Shown here: positions 33,392 through 41,353 of the stretch, piece after piece | Position numbering within the stretch: position 1 is the first letter of the stretch | How the letters are laid out: each line of letters opens with the position of its first letter | From: an uncultured Bulleidia sp. | Lineage (GTDB): Bacteria; Bacillota_I; Bacilli_A; Erysipelotrichales; Erysipelotrichaceae | NCBI GenBank assembly: GCA_947087645.1 | Contig: CAMUDN010000008.1 | Coordinates: forward strand, 6,951-70,950 | Direction: 5' to 3' | Length of the DNA stretch: 64,000 bases | Made by a program: the position numbers and the translations under genes | Notes under the pieces: model-generated | What the model was told of the DNA's origin: nothing | Databases searched by the model: none | The model's input: the letters and a program-made list of their open reading frames with translations, nothing else

Positions 33392-34195
33392 ATGAAAACT
33401 TATGATTTATCAAACTTTTATCAAAAGTTAAAAGAAAAGTTTAATAAATCTAATGGCAGAGATACTCTCATATATTTACTGGAGGAATTCTCTAATACAA
33501 TAAATTTAGAAGATGAGAGAGCCATTATCTTTGTAGGTAATGAGCTCTCAAGTTTTTTGAGGGTAAAGGGTGTTATAGACTTATCTTATAAAATTTATAG
33601 TGTGATTGAGAAGTTGGTTATCAAAAATTATGGCTTATACTCGGAAGAATATGCGACTTTATTAATTAATATCGGTGATTTAGATATCGTAGCAAAAAAT
33701 AATGAAAAAGCTATTGAAAATTTAACAAAAGCAGAAAAAATAGCTATGACAAAAGAAAATAATGATTATCTTTTAGCAAGTATCTATAATAATCGATCTG
33801 CGGCTTTTAGAAATCTTAAATTATTTGATCAAGCAGAAAATGATATTAATAAAGCAATGATGCTAACGAGTAATGCAGAGAAGATAGCAGTATCACAAAT
33901 TAATCTTGCTGAAATAAAATTGGCACAAAATGATTGTGTTAAAGCCATAAACTTAATTGATAAAGCTATTTCATATTATGAAAAAAATAATTTATATATA
34001 CCCCATTTAGCAAATGCATATGCTACAGCAGCGTCAATTTATTATAAATTGAATGAATATGATAAGAGTATTTCTTATCTTGAAAAAGCAATTGATATCT
34101 TTGATCATAATATAGGCAATGGACCAATTAGAGATATGCTTTTAAAGAATTTAGCAAAAGTAACACAGAAAAGAGATAGTTTATGCAAGGAATAG
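33392..34195 (+). CDS. TPR-repeat protein of the choline operon
   Basis: A 267-residue protein made almost wholly of helical pairs. TPR-like repeats are seen at about 90-125 (YATLLINIGDLDIVAKNNEKAI), 130-160 (LASIYNNRSAAFRNLKLFDQAE), 165-200 and 205-245 (ANAYATAASIYYKLNEYDKSI). TPR proteins act as protein-binding scaffolds. The start has no obvious ribosome site and may rely on coupling to the shell gene 5 bases upstream. It overlaps the DUF4037 gene by 13 bases, and with the next two genes it forms a tight module in the operon. No signal peptide is present, so it is cytosolic. Confidence 0.8.
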   Translation: MKTYDLSNFYQKLKEKFNKSNGRDTLIYLLEEFSNTINLEDERAIIFVGNELSSFLRVKGVIDLSYKIYSVIEKLVIKNYGLYSEEYATLLINIGDLDIVAKNNEKAIENLTKAEKIAMTKENNDYLLASIYNNRSAAFRNLKLFDQAENDINKAMMLTSNAEKIAVSQINLAEIKLAQNDCVKAINLIDKAISYYEKNNLYIPHLANAYATAASIYYKLNEYDKSISYLEKAIDIFDHNIGNGPIRDMLLKNLAKVTQKRDSLCKE

Positions 34196-35109
34196 AAATT
34201 TCTAAATCTTATTTTAAAGAAGTAGCTTATCCCCTTTTTAAAAGATCATTGCCAGAAGTTATAAATATTTGGGCAGTGGGTTTAGTTGGTGAAGGTAGTG
34301 AATGTTTTAAATTAGATGATGATATTTCTCAAGATCATGATTTTGGACCTGGTTTTTGTATATGGTTGAAAGAGAAAGATTATGTCTCTTATAAAGATAA
34401 AGTTAATGAGATATTAACGAATTTACCAAAAAAATATCATGGATATGAACGCATAATATCACAAGGTGCTGATAAACGAGTTGGTTTATTCTCAATTGAA
34501 GATTTTTATTTGAAATATACTTCTTTCAAGCAATTTCCTATTTCTGATTTTGATTTTTTACGAATTCCGGAAACCTTTTTAGCAACGGTAACTAATGGAG
34601 AGGTATTTGAAGATAATGATGGTCTTTTTAGCAAATACCGTAATTATCTTTTGCAATTTTATCCATTAGATGTAAGAAAGAAAAAATTAGCTGCTAATTT
34701 AGCAATTATGGCACAAGCTGGTCAATATAATTTAGCAAGATCACTTAAAAGAAATGATATATCTGCTGTTTTTTCCGCTAAATATGAATTTATAGATGCT
34801 CTTTTTAGGACTTTATTTCTATTAGCTAAAACATATATGCCTTATTATAAGTTAAGGTTTAGAATGCTCAAAAAATTAAATTATTATCCTTTAGATTTAT
34901 TAACAGATATTGAAAAGTTTGAATTATCTAATAATGATACTGAACTTTTGTATTTAGCAGAGAAGATATCATTATATATTAAAGAAATATTGAATTATCG
35001 GCATATAACGCAAACAAAGGAAGATTTTTTAATTACTCAAGCCGAAGAAGTACAAAATTCAATTGTAAATGATAAAATTCGTAATCTTCATCTTATGAAA
35101 GGAAAATGA
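34183..35109 (+). CDS. DUF4037 protein (nucleotidyltransferase-like)
   Basis: A 308-residue protein of the DUF4037 type. The N-terminal part has a nucleotidyltransferase-like active-site pattern: Gly38-Ser39 (GEGSECF), then Asp51-x-Asp53 (ISQDHDFGPGF). The remainder is helical (DVRKKKLAANLAIMAQAGQYNLARSLKR). The family has no proven substrate as far as I know; transfer of a nucleotide to a protein, RNA or small molecule is possible. It overlaps the TPR gene by 13 bases and is directly followed (stop TGA, then ATG) by the DUF4125 gene, a pairing common to these two families. Cytosolic, no membrane segment. Confidence 0.75.
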   Translation: MQGIEISKSYFKEVAYPLFKRSLPEVINIWAVGLVGEGSECFKLDDDISQDHDFGPGFCIWLKEKDYVSYKDKVNEILTNLPKKYHGYERIISQGADKRVGLFSIEDFYLKYTSFKQFPISDFDFLRIPETFLATVTNGEVFEDNDGLFSKYRNYLLQFYPLDVRKKKLAANLAIMAQAGQYNLARSLKRNDISAVFSAKYEFIDALFRTLFLLAKTYMPYYKLRFRMLKKLNYYPLDLLTDIEKFELSNNDTELLYLAEKISLYIKEILNYRHITQTKEDFLITQAEEVQNSIVNDKIRNLHLMKGK

Positions 35110-35754
35110 ATGAGAGATTTATTTTTTAATATAGATCATCAACTGATCATAAATATTTTTAAAAAATATAATGTCGATAGTGACACAGCAAATAAGTTAA
35201 AGTTGATTTTAAACTTTGAGTGGTCACAATTTGATGCTGTAGAAGGAATGCATGGGCGAGCATTTTGCCAAGATAATGCTAAAGAATTTTTGCTTATGCG
35301 TTTGGCACAATATTTAGCCTATACGACTGAAATTATTCGTCTAATATATCAGGATTATGAAGCTATGGCAACAGAAAAGATTAATCCTATTTTTGATAAA
35401 TATGCACGAATGATGGAATATACTGATCCAGATGATTTTATGAATATAAAAAATAAATTGATAACTATATCTAAAGTTAAGGAAAATTTATTACTTGAAA
35501 TAAAAGATGAACTAAAAAAGAGAATAAATATCAAAAAAAGTGAATTACCAAAAACATTAAAAAATTCACGACCAGTAGAAAATGACGGTAAAAAGATATC
35601 ATCATTAGATTATTATATTTGCGAGATAAGTTTATATTCGCTTAAAACTCTATGGCAGATTAGAGATTTTATAAAGAAATCAAATGTTGATTTTATTGGT
35701 CTGATTTATCAAAATACTTTATTTTTAGCACATAAATTAAATGGTGAAAATTAG
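35110..35754 (+). CDS. DUF4125 protein
   Basis: A 214-residue, largely helical protein of the DUF4125 type. The family pattern is seen near residues 36-56: FEWSQFDAVEGMHGRAFCQD, with conserved Gly-Arg-Ala and Cys-Gln-Asp, followed by FLLMRLAQYLAYTTEII. It starts immediately after the DUF4037 stop codon and ends immediately before the MerR gene (TAG then ATG), so the genes are translated as a unit. The conserved polar cluster suggests an enzymatic or ligand-binding function, perhaps as partner of the nucleotidyltransferase-like DUF4037 protein. Function unknown. Confidence 0.72.
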   Translation: MRDLFFNIDHQLIINIFKKYNVDSDTANKLKLILNFEWSQFDAVEGMHGRAFCQDNAKEFLLMRLAQYLAYTTEIIRLIYQDYEAMATEKINPIFDKYARMMEYTDPDDFMNIKNKLITISKVKENLLLEIKDELKKRINIKKSELPKTLKNSRPVENDGKKISSLDYYICEISLYSLKTLWQIRDFIKKSNVDFIGLIYQNTLFLAHKLNGEN

Positions 35755-36606
35755 ATGGACAAAGTAGATAATTTATATTCAATTGGTCAGGCTGCAAGAA
35801 AAGCTAAGATATCAACACGAACACTTCGACATTATGAGTCGATCGAATTAATAAAACCTGATTATGTAAAAGAAAATGGGTATAGATATTATAGTTCAGA
35901 TACAATAATGATGGTTTCAATAATAAAATATCTGCAATTCATGGAATTTAGTTTGGAGGAGATTAAAGAATTTATCTATAATGCAAATTATCAAGAGATA
36001 AGTGAAAGCTTTACAACTTTAACGCAAAAAACAGAGGAAGAAATTAGTCATTTAAATGATCGTTTGATGATAGTTAAAGATTGGCATAATCTTATTATGG
36101 AAGGATCGTCAGCATTATTAATTGAAAATAATAAACCTAGTATTAAGTATATTAGTGAAAAAGAATTAATAAAATATGAAATGACTTTCACTTATAATTA
36201 TGAGGAAGCAATTTTAGATCTTGATTTTTCTAATTTTGTCAAAGATCAAAACAATAAAATAACTGGACCAGTGATGTTTTATTTTAATTCATATAAGCAG
36301 CGAATAAAACAAGAAAAACAAAATAAGCCAATAGATTTCTTATATATTCAAAGTGCTGTTGATCCAATTATAGATAAAAGTATGTGCTTTTATCTACCAC
36401 AGGGTTTTTATGTATCACTATATCATTTAGGTGATTATAAAGGATTAATGAAGTCATATGAAAAACTTATTGATTGGGCTAATAGTAATAAGTTTGTATT
36501 AGGTAATTCAGTTATAGAAAGATTTGTTATTGATACTTGGACATTTAGAAATAAGAACCAATATGTTACAGAGATATTGATTCCTATAGATAATAAATTA
36601 AAATAA
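35755..36606 (+). CDS. MerR-family regulator with effector-binding domain
   Basis: A 283-residue MerR-type transcription factor. The N-terminal winged helix-turn-helix (YSIGQAARKAKISTRTLRHYE, then ENGYRYYSSDTI) is followed by a dimerisation coiled coil (about 90-120) and a C-terminal ~150-residue domain resembling GyrI-like/SOUL effector-binding domains (VSLYHLGDYKGLMKSYEKLIDWA). It probably senses a small molecule, possibly choline or a metabolite of the pathway. MerR proteins activate promoters with 19-20 bp spacers by DNA distortion, and the operon promoter candidate at 20184 has a 19-bp spacer. It is located between the DUF4125 gene and the alcohol dehydrogenase. Confidence 0.88.
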   Translation: MDKVDNLYSIGQAARKAKISTRTLRHYESIELIKPDYVKENGYRYYSSDTIMMVSIIKYLQFMEFSLEEIKEFIYNANYQEISESFTTLTQKTEEEISHLNDRLMIVKDWHNLIMEGSSALLIENNKPSIKYISEKELIKYEMTFTYNYEEAILDLDFSNFVKDQNNKITGPVMFYFNSYKQRIKQEKQNKPIDFLYIQSAVDPIIDKSMCFYLPQGFYVSLYHLGDYKGLMKSYEKLIDWANSNKFVLGNSVIERFVIDTWTFRNKNQYVTEILIPIDNKLK

Positions 36607-36619
36607 GAAAGGAAGCAAA

Positions 36620-37705
36620 ATGACATTTTCAGTAAAGTCTACAATAAATGTTGGTGATGAAAGTTTAAATCTTTTACGTGAGCTAAAAGCAAAAAAAATA
36701 TTTTTTATTACAGATCCTTTTGTTGTAGAAAGTAAAATGATAGATCAAGTTATACGCGTACTTGATGAAAATCAAGCTTATGAAATTTTTAAAGATATTA
36801 AACCAGATCCTAGTAAAGAATTAGTAGATAAAGGTAAGGCTGCCTTATTAAGTTCACAAGCTGATTTAATATGTGCTATTGGTGGTGGCTCAGCAATTGA
36901 TGCTACGAAAGCTATTATTTATGATATATATAAAGAAAAAGGTGTTAAGTGTCCTTTTGTAGCTATTCCAACCACAGCTGGTACAGGTAGTGAAGCAACG
37001 AATTTTGCTGTTGTTACAGTGGGACATGATAAGTTGGTTTTAATTGACGATATTATGTTGCCTGATTATGCTTTACTTGTTCCAAAGTTTACTAAGACAG
37101 TACCAAATTTTATTACTGCTGATACAGGTATGGATGTTTTAACACATGCTTTAGAAGCATATGTTAGTAAAAATGCATCTGTATATACAGATACTTTTTG
37201 TGAGCATATTGTAGGTCGTGTTTTTGAAGTTTTACCTAAAGTATATGATGAAGGTGATCGGTTAAGTTTACGTAAAGAGATGCTTGAATTAGCAAATATG
37301 GCAGGTATCGCTTTTAATAATGCTGGCTTAGGTATTAATCATTCTTTAGCTCATACAATTGGTGGTACTTTCCATGTTTCACATGGTCGTTTAAATGCAA
37401 TTCTTTTGCCTTTTGTAATTGAATATAATTGTCAACGTAGTCAAGATGCTCATGCAAAATTAGATTGTTTAGCACAAAAATTAGGTCATCGTGATTATAC
37501 ATGTATTATAAAAGTTATTAAAGAAATGAATTGTAAATTTAAGATTCCTGAAAAATTATCTGGACTGGGTAGGATTGATGCTAATGCTTATCAAAATGCA
37601 ATTGAAGACATGGCACTGACAGCTTTACATGATAGATGTACACCAACTAATCCGGCACTCGTAACTAAATTTGATTTAGCTAATATCTTACGTGATGCAT
37701 TTTAA
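36620..37705 (+). CDS. cutO: Iron-containing alcohol dehydrogenase (ethanol-forming, CutO/EutG-like)
   Basis: A 361-residue iron-type (group III) alcohol dehydrogenase. The NAD-binding loop is AIGGGSAIDATKA, followed by PTTAGTGSEAT, and the metal ligands are Asp172, His176, His241 and His255 (TGMDVLTHALEAY, INHSLAHTIGG, HVSHGRLNAI). It would reduce acetaldehyde to ethanol and regenerate NAD+ for the acylating dehydrogenase. It is the last gene of the operon, 13 bases after merR, with a good AGGAAG ribosome site. It ends upstream of a 17-bp perfect hairpin. No obvious encapsulation peptide is seen at either end. Confidence 0.9.
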   Translation: MTFSVKSTINVGDESLNLLRELKAKKIFFITDPFVVESKMIDQVIRVLDENQAYEIFKDIKPDPSKELVDKGKAALLSSQADLICAIGGGSAIDATKAIIYDIYKEKGVKCPFVAIPTTAGTGSEATNFAVVTVGHDKLVLIDDIMLPDYALLVPKFTKTVPNFITADTGMDVLTHALEAYVSKNASVYTDTFCEHIVGRVFEVLPKVYDEGDRLSLRKEMLELANMAGIAFNNAGLGINHSLAHTIGGTFHVSHGRLNAILLPFVIEYNCQRSQDAHAKLDCLAQKLGHRDYTCIIKVIKEMNCKFKIPEKLSGLGRIDANAYQNAIEDMALTALHDRCTPTNPALVTKFDLANILRDAF

Positions 37706-37777
37706 AGTAAAAAAGAAGATTGTATAAATTCTTTAGTTTTGATCGTAGTTCATAATATCTATTTGCTTAGTATTAAA

Positions 37778-37815
37778 TTTAAAATGATTAGTTAGAGATA
37801 ACTAATCATTTTAAA
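37778..37815. terminator. 17-bp perfect hairpin after the choline operon
   Basis: TTTAAAATGATTAGTTA, a GAGA loop, and its exact complement TAACTAATCATTTTAAA form a perfect 17-bp stem. It is AT-rich and has no strong T-run after it, so it may be a terminator, a 3'-end stabiliser or a processing site for the operon messenger. It lies 72 bases after the alcohol dehydrogenase stop. Confidence 0.6.
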
Positions 37816-38028
37816 TTGTTGGCAATAAATAGATATGATACATTCGTTAATAATAATGTTACAGTATATGCTATATATATACCAATTAGATCTACGTTAG
37901 AGCCAAGAAGAAATGATCTTGTAAATAACAAAATACCAAATACACGTGATCGTAATTATCTTTGGACATTATTAGGAACATTGTGTTCATCATTAGCTGT
38001 AATTTTTATCTTAAAGAAGAAACAGTAG
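37816..38028 (+). pseudogene. Remnant of a sortase-anchored surface protein (C-terminal sorting signal)
   Basis: Seventy codons in an open frame that begins only with a TTG without ribosome site. The last 35 residues look like a wall-sorting signal: KIPNTRDRN in the LPXTG position, a hydrophobic helix (WTLLGTLCSSLAVIFIL) and a KKKQ tail. The preceding residues show no known domain, and an in-frame stop lies upstream, so this appears to be the 3' end of a lost surface-protein gene. The region 37706-38214, about 500 bases, otherwise holds only hairpins and terminators. Confidence 0.5.
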
Positions 38029-38088
38029 TTATTTATCATTATGATGATAATGATCATAAGTATATAGTTAATGTCTATATAAATATAG

Positions 38089-38115
38089 CTAGAAGATATT
38101 TCTTCTAGTTTTTTA
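38089..38115 (+). terminator. Terminator after the sorting-signal remnant
   Basis: CTAGAAGA-TATT-TCTTCTAG followed by a run of T. It resembles the terminator at 12251, with compensating base changes in the stem (C/T and G/A pairs). Confidence 0.85.
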
Positions 38116-38147
38116 TTATTTTTTAAAACTAATAAGAAATTACATAG

Positions 38148-38191
38148 AAAAAGTCTTCTTTCTTAATATTATTATCAGAAAGAAGACTTTT
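38148..38191. terminator. Bidirectional terminator, mainly for the flavin reductase gene
   Basis: AAAAGTCTTCTTTCT and AGAAAGAAGACTTTT form a 15-bp stem with a 13-14 base loop. A U-run follows in the minus direction. It ends the minus-strand reductase gene, and could also act in the plus direction. Confidence 0.8.
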
Positions 38192-38214
38192 CTTGTTATA
38201 GAATTACATTGATT

Positions 38215-40095
38215 TTATTTATTAATAGTTGCAGCATTTGTACCAGCAATTTTACCAAATACAACAATGTCAACAAGTGCATTACCACCTAAGCGATTAG
38301 CTCCATGAATATTGCCTGTAACTTCACCAGCAGCGTATAAACCGTGAATAATATTTCCTTTTTTATCTATTACTTCGGCATTGGTATTAATTTGAATACC
38401 ACCCATTGTGTGATGTACAGTTGGGATACGTTTAGCAGCATAGAAAGGTGGTACACCTAATTTTTTATCAAATGTTTTTAAACCGAAAGGATCATTTTGG
38501 CCATCAACCGTAGCGTTATATTGATCAATAGATGCTTGTAAATTATTTGCATCAACATTAATTAATTTAGCTAATTCAGCAATTGTGTTAGCTTTAAATG
38601 TTTTTCCTAAAGTCACAAAATTAGCAATTTTTTTATTTCCTTCAGGATAGCGATTACCATCAGCAATAATCCACATATTACTTCCATTTTGTTTATATAT
38701 TGCATTTACTAAGACATCACGTCTTGCATCTTCTGCAACAAAACGCTTACCTTCATTATTAACAAAAATACGATTTAAACCTGATGTATGAGGTTGACCC
38801 ATCATCATACCTGTTCCTTCTTCTCCATTTGGATGTAATTGGATTAAGCCCATATCAATAAGGTTAGCTCCCATTTGTTCAGCTAATTTAATACCATCAC
38901 CTTGTGCTGCCGGATTTTGGTTGGAACAACCTATAGTTTCACCAAGATTAGCCCATTGTTGGTTATATTTTTCTCGCATTTTAACATTAGCTCCAAAACC
39001 ACCAGTAGCTAAAATAACACTTTTAGCATGATAGGTGATTTCTTGACCTTTATTATCAGCTTTAAGGATAAAGTCATTTCCTTCTTTAGATAATGATTTA
39101 GCAGAAGTATATAGATGTATTTCTGCTTTTTTACTATCTTGCAGGAATTTCGTAGCTGGAAATATTTCAGGTGCTCCATTTGGGAATGTATCTTCTACAC
39201 CATAATGACTACGTTGCCAAAGTGAACCAGTTGCAGAACCTAATTTTGGTTGCCATTTTGCGCCAATATCAGCTAGCCAATTAACAGCACTGAGAGCATT
39301 TTGTGTTAAAGTATCAATGAGTTTAGGATTACCTTTGTAATCACCTCCACTATATGTTTGCAAAGCGTGTAATTCAACAGAGTCAAAGAGCCAATTTTGC
39401 TTTTTTTGAAGATGTTCTTGTAATTGTTTACGAACTTTATCTTGTAATTTTTTTTCATATTCATCATGACTTGGATTATCTAATAATTTTTGAATTGACT
39501 TTATATTAGCATCGGTCATTTTTGTTTTTGTTCCTCTTTCTGGATCAGCAGCATTTAATGCTCCGCCAGAAAAGATAGTACTTCCACCTGTAAAACCAAG
39601 TTTTTCAACAACGATTGTTGGTGCATTTTTTTGCACTGCTGCAACAGCTGCTGATAATCCAGCACCCCCAGCTCCGATAACTAGTACATCTGTATGATAT
39701 TCTTTTTTAGCTAACTTACCACGTATAAATTTTTTGTTAAATTCATTTTCGTTTACGCCAGCTTGTTTCAAGCAGTCTTTTACTGAAGATAATAATGCTC
39801 TTGAAGCAAAAGTTGCTCCAGATACAACATCACAATTAAAAGTTTGTTGTTCGATAATATCCTGTTTTAATTGTTGTAAACCTCTTTGTACACCAAATGA
39901 TTCATAATTTTTAAGAAAATCAATTTGTTTTATTTTCCCATTTTCAATTATCGTTTTAATTTGTAGAGGACCATTGAAGCCGTTATTTGTTGCTTCATAG
40001 GAACCATCTTTAATTCTTGATTGTGTCTTACAACTAAAGTTAGATATTATTAGTAATGTAAGTAGTGGTAACCATAAAAGTTTCTTCTTATACAT
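38215..40095 (-). CDS. Exported FMN/FAD reductase (fumarate-reductase-like)
   Basis: A 626-residue lipoprotein-like flavin enzyme. The N-terminus is a signal peptide ending in SNFSC, a plausible lipobox Cys. Residues about 30-110 form an FMN-binding domain with VVSGATFAS, whose Thr is the type of site flavinylated by ApbE. The C-terminal domain is FAD-dependent (DVLVIGAGGAGLSAAV, ending in HGANRLGGNALVDIVVFG), as in flavocytochrome c fumarate and urocanate reductases. It would reduce an external acceptor with electrons delivered by membrane flavoproteins. The substrate is unknown. It is a single gene between terminators and 131 bases from the divergent chromate-type transporter. Confidence 0.88.
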   Translation of the reverse strand: MYKKKLLWLPLLTLLIISNFSCKTQSRIKDGSYEATNNGFNGPLQIKTIIENGKIKQIDFLKNYESFGVQRGLQQLKQDIIEQQTFNCDVVSGATFASRALLSSVKDCLKQAGVNENEFNKKFIRGKLAKKEYHTDVLVIGAGGAGLSAAVAAVQKNAPTIVVEKLGFTGGSTIFSGGALNAADPERGTKTKMTDANIKSIQKLLDNPSHDEYEKKLQDKVRKQLQEHLQKKQNWLFDSVELHALQTYSGGDYKGNPKLIDTLTQNALSAVNWLADIGAKWQPKLGSATGSLWQRSHYGVEDTFPNGAPEIFPATKFLQDSKKAEIHLYTSAKSLSKEGNDFILKADNKGQEITYHAKSVILATGGFGANVKMREKYNQQWANLGETIGCSNQNPAAQGDGIKLAEQMGANLIDMGLIQLHPNGEEGTGMMMGQPHTSGLNRIFVNNEGKRFVAEDARRDVLVNAIYKQNGSNMWIIADGNRYPEGNKKIANFVTLGKTFKANTIAELAKLINVDANNLQASIDQYNATVDGQNDPFGLKTFDKKLGVPPFYAAKRIPTVHHTMGGIQINTNAEVIDKKGNIIHGLYAAGEVTGNIHGANRLGGNALVDIVVFGKIAGTNAATINK

Positions 40096-40226
40096 AGTTA
40101 TCTATTCTCCTTTGAACAAATTATAAAATTTTGTGAAAAATAAAACAATAATTATTTTCATGATACTATATAGGAAAACTATATTTTTAAATAAAGAAGA
40201 GTAAAATAATAGCATTAGGTGAAAAT

Positions 40227-40796
40227 ATGCAAAAAAATAAAAATGTTTCTTTATTTCAATTATTCAAGATAATGATTTGTATTTCAACTTTTACTTTTGG
40301 TGGAGGTTTTGTTATTATCGGTCTTATGAAAAATAAATTCTGTGATGAGTTACATTGGCTTAATCAGGATGAAGTTTTAGATTTAATGGCCATTGCTCAA
40401 TCTGCTCCAGGTGCTTTAGCAGTTAATAGTGCGGCTATTTTTGGTTATCGCTTAGCTGGTTTAAAAGGGGCTATTATATCTACCATAGGTACTGTTATAC
40501 CACCGATGATAATTATTTTATTCGTGGCGATGGTTTATCAGTTTTTATCAACAAATCAAATTGTACAAATAGTTTTTAAAGTGATGCGAGTAATTATTGC
40601 TGCTATTATTGTAGATGTTGTTATTGATTTAGCCAATGATATTATTTCCAGTAAAGAAAAAATAAATATTTTATTAATGATATTAGCTTTTATTGCTTCT
40701 TACTTTTTTAAAGCATCAGCTATTGCATTGATTTTGTTTTTTATTTCCTTGGGAATACTACGCTATTTTTGGCAACGTAGAAAAGAGGCTAAATAA
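40227..40796 (+). CDS. Chromate transporter-family protein, first half
   Basis: A 189-residue CHR-family membrane protein. It has the family motif FTFGGGFVIIGLMK near residue 23-36 and AIAQSAPGALAVNSAAIFGY near 57-76, followed by about four hydrophobic segments. This is the short form, in which two half-size proteins encoded together form the transporter. AGGTGA lies 7 bases before the ATG. The second half overlaps its stop codon by one base (TAATG). Chromate export is the named function, but the natural substrate in this organism is unknown. Confidence 0.9.
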   Translation: MQKNKNVSLFQLFKIMICISTFTFGGGFVIIGLMKNKFCDELHWLNQDEVLDLMAIAQSAPGALAVNSAAIFGYRLAGLKGAIISTIGTVIPPMIIILFVAMVYQFLSTNQIVQIVFKVMRVIIAAIIVDVVIDLANDIISSKEKINILLMILAFIASYFFKASAIALILFFISLGILRYFWQRRKEAK

Positions 40797-41353
40797 TGTT
40801 ATTCAAATTATTTATTGTTTATTTACAAATAGGATTGTTTTCTTTTGGCGGTGGTTATGCGGCAATTCCTTTTATTCAATCACTTTGTGTTGGTAATAAT
40901 AAATGGATTAGTATGGAAGAATTAGTTGATTTAACTTCTATTGCCGAAATGACACCCGGACCAATAGCAGTTAACAGTGCGACTTTTATTGGTCATAAAA
41001 TAGCTGGTTTATGGGGAGCAATTGTCTGTACGGCAGCTTCTATTTTACCTTCTGTATTTATTGTTTTGGTTTTAGTTTATTTATATGCTAAATATAAAAA
41101 TTTAGCTATTATGAAATGTATACTTACGCAGATAAGACCTGCTATTGTAGCTATTATAGCTTCTGCTGGAATGATGATTTTGATGTTGGGTTTCTTTAAT
41201 TCAAATCATATTTCTTTAGCTAATATTCAATATTTGGAAATTATTTTGTTTATTATTTCTTTATATCTGTTACGTAAATATAAAATTAATTCTATTTATA
41301 TGATTATTGGTATGACAACTTTAGGAACAATTTTAAAGTTGCTCATTAAGTAG
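40796..41353 (+). CDS. Chromate transporter-family protein, second half
   Basis: A 185-residue CHR-family protein, homologous to the previous one: GLFSFGGGYAAIPFIQ near residue 14-29 and AEMTPGPIAVNSATFIGHKIAG near 51-72. It forms the probable partner subunit. The start overlaps the stop of the first half. The 3' end overlaps the convergent ABC transporter gene by 8 bases, and a plus-strand terminator lies inside that neighbouring gene. Confidence 0.9.
   Translation: MLFKLFIVYLQIGLFSFGGGYAAIPFIQSLCVGNNKWISMEELVDLTSIAEMTPGPIAVNSATFIGHKIAGLWGAIVCTAASILPSVFIVLVLVYLYAKYKNLAIMKCILTQIRPAIVAIIASAGMMILMLGFFNSNHISLANIQYLEIILFIISLYLLRKYKINSIYMIIGMTTLGTILKLLIK

Noticed and set aside
20281..37705. Naming the locus a B12-dependent eut or pdu operon because of EutS-, EutP-, EutJ- and PduL-type genes
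   Set aside because: No ethanolamine ammonia-lyase or diol dehydratase subunit is present; the signature enzyme is a glycyl radical enzyme with its activase.
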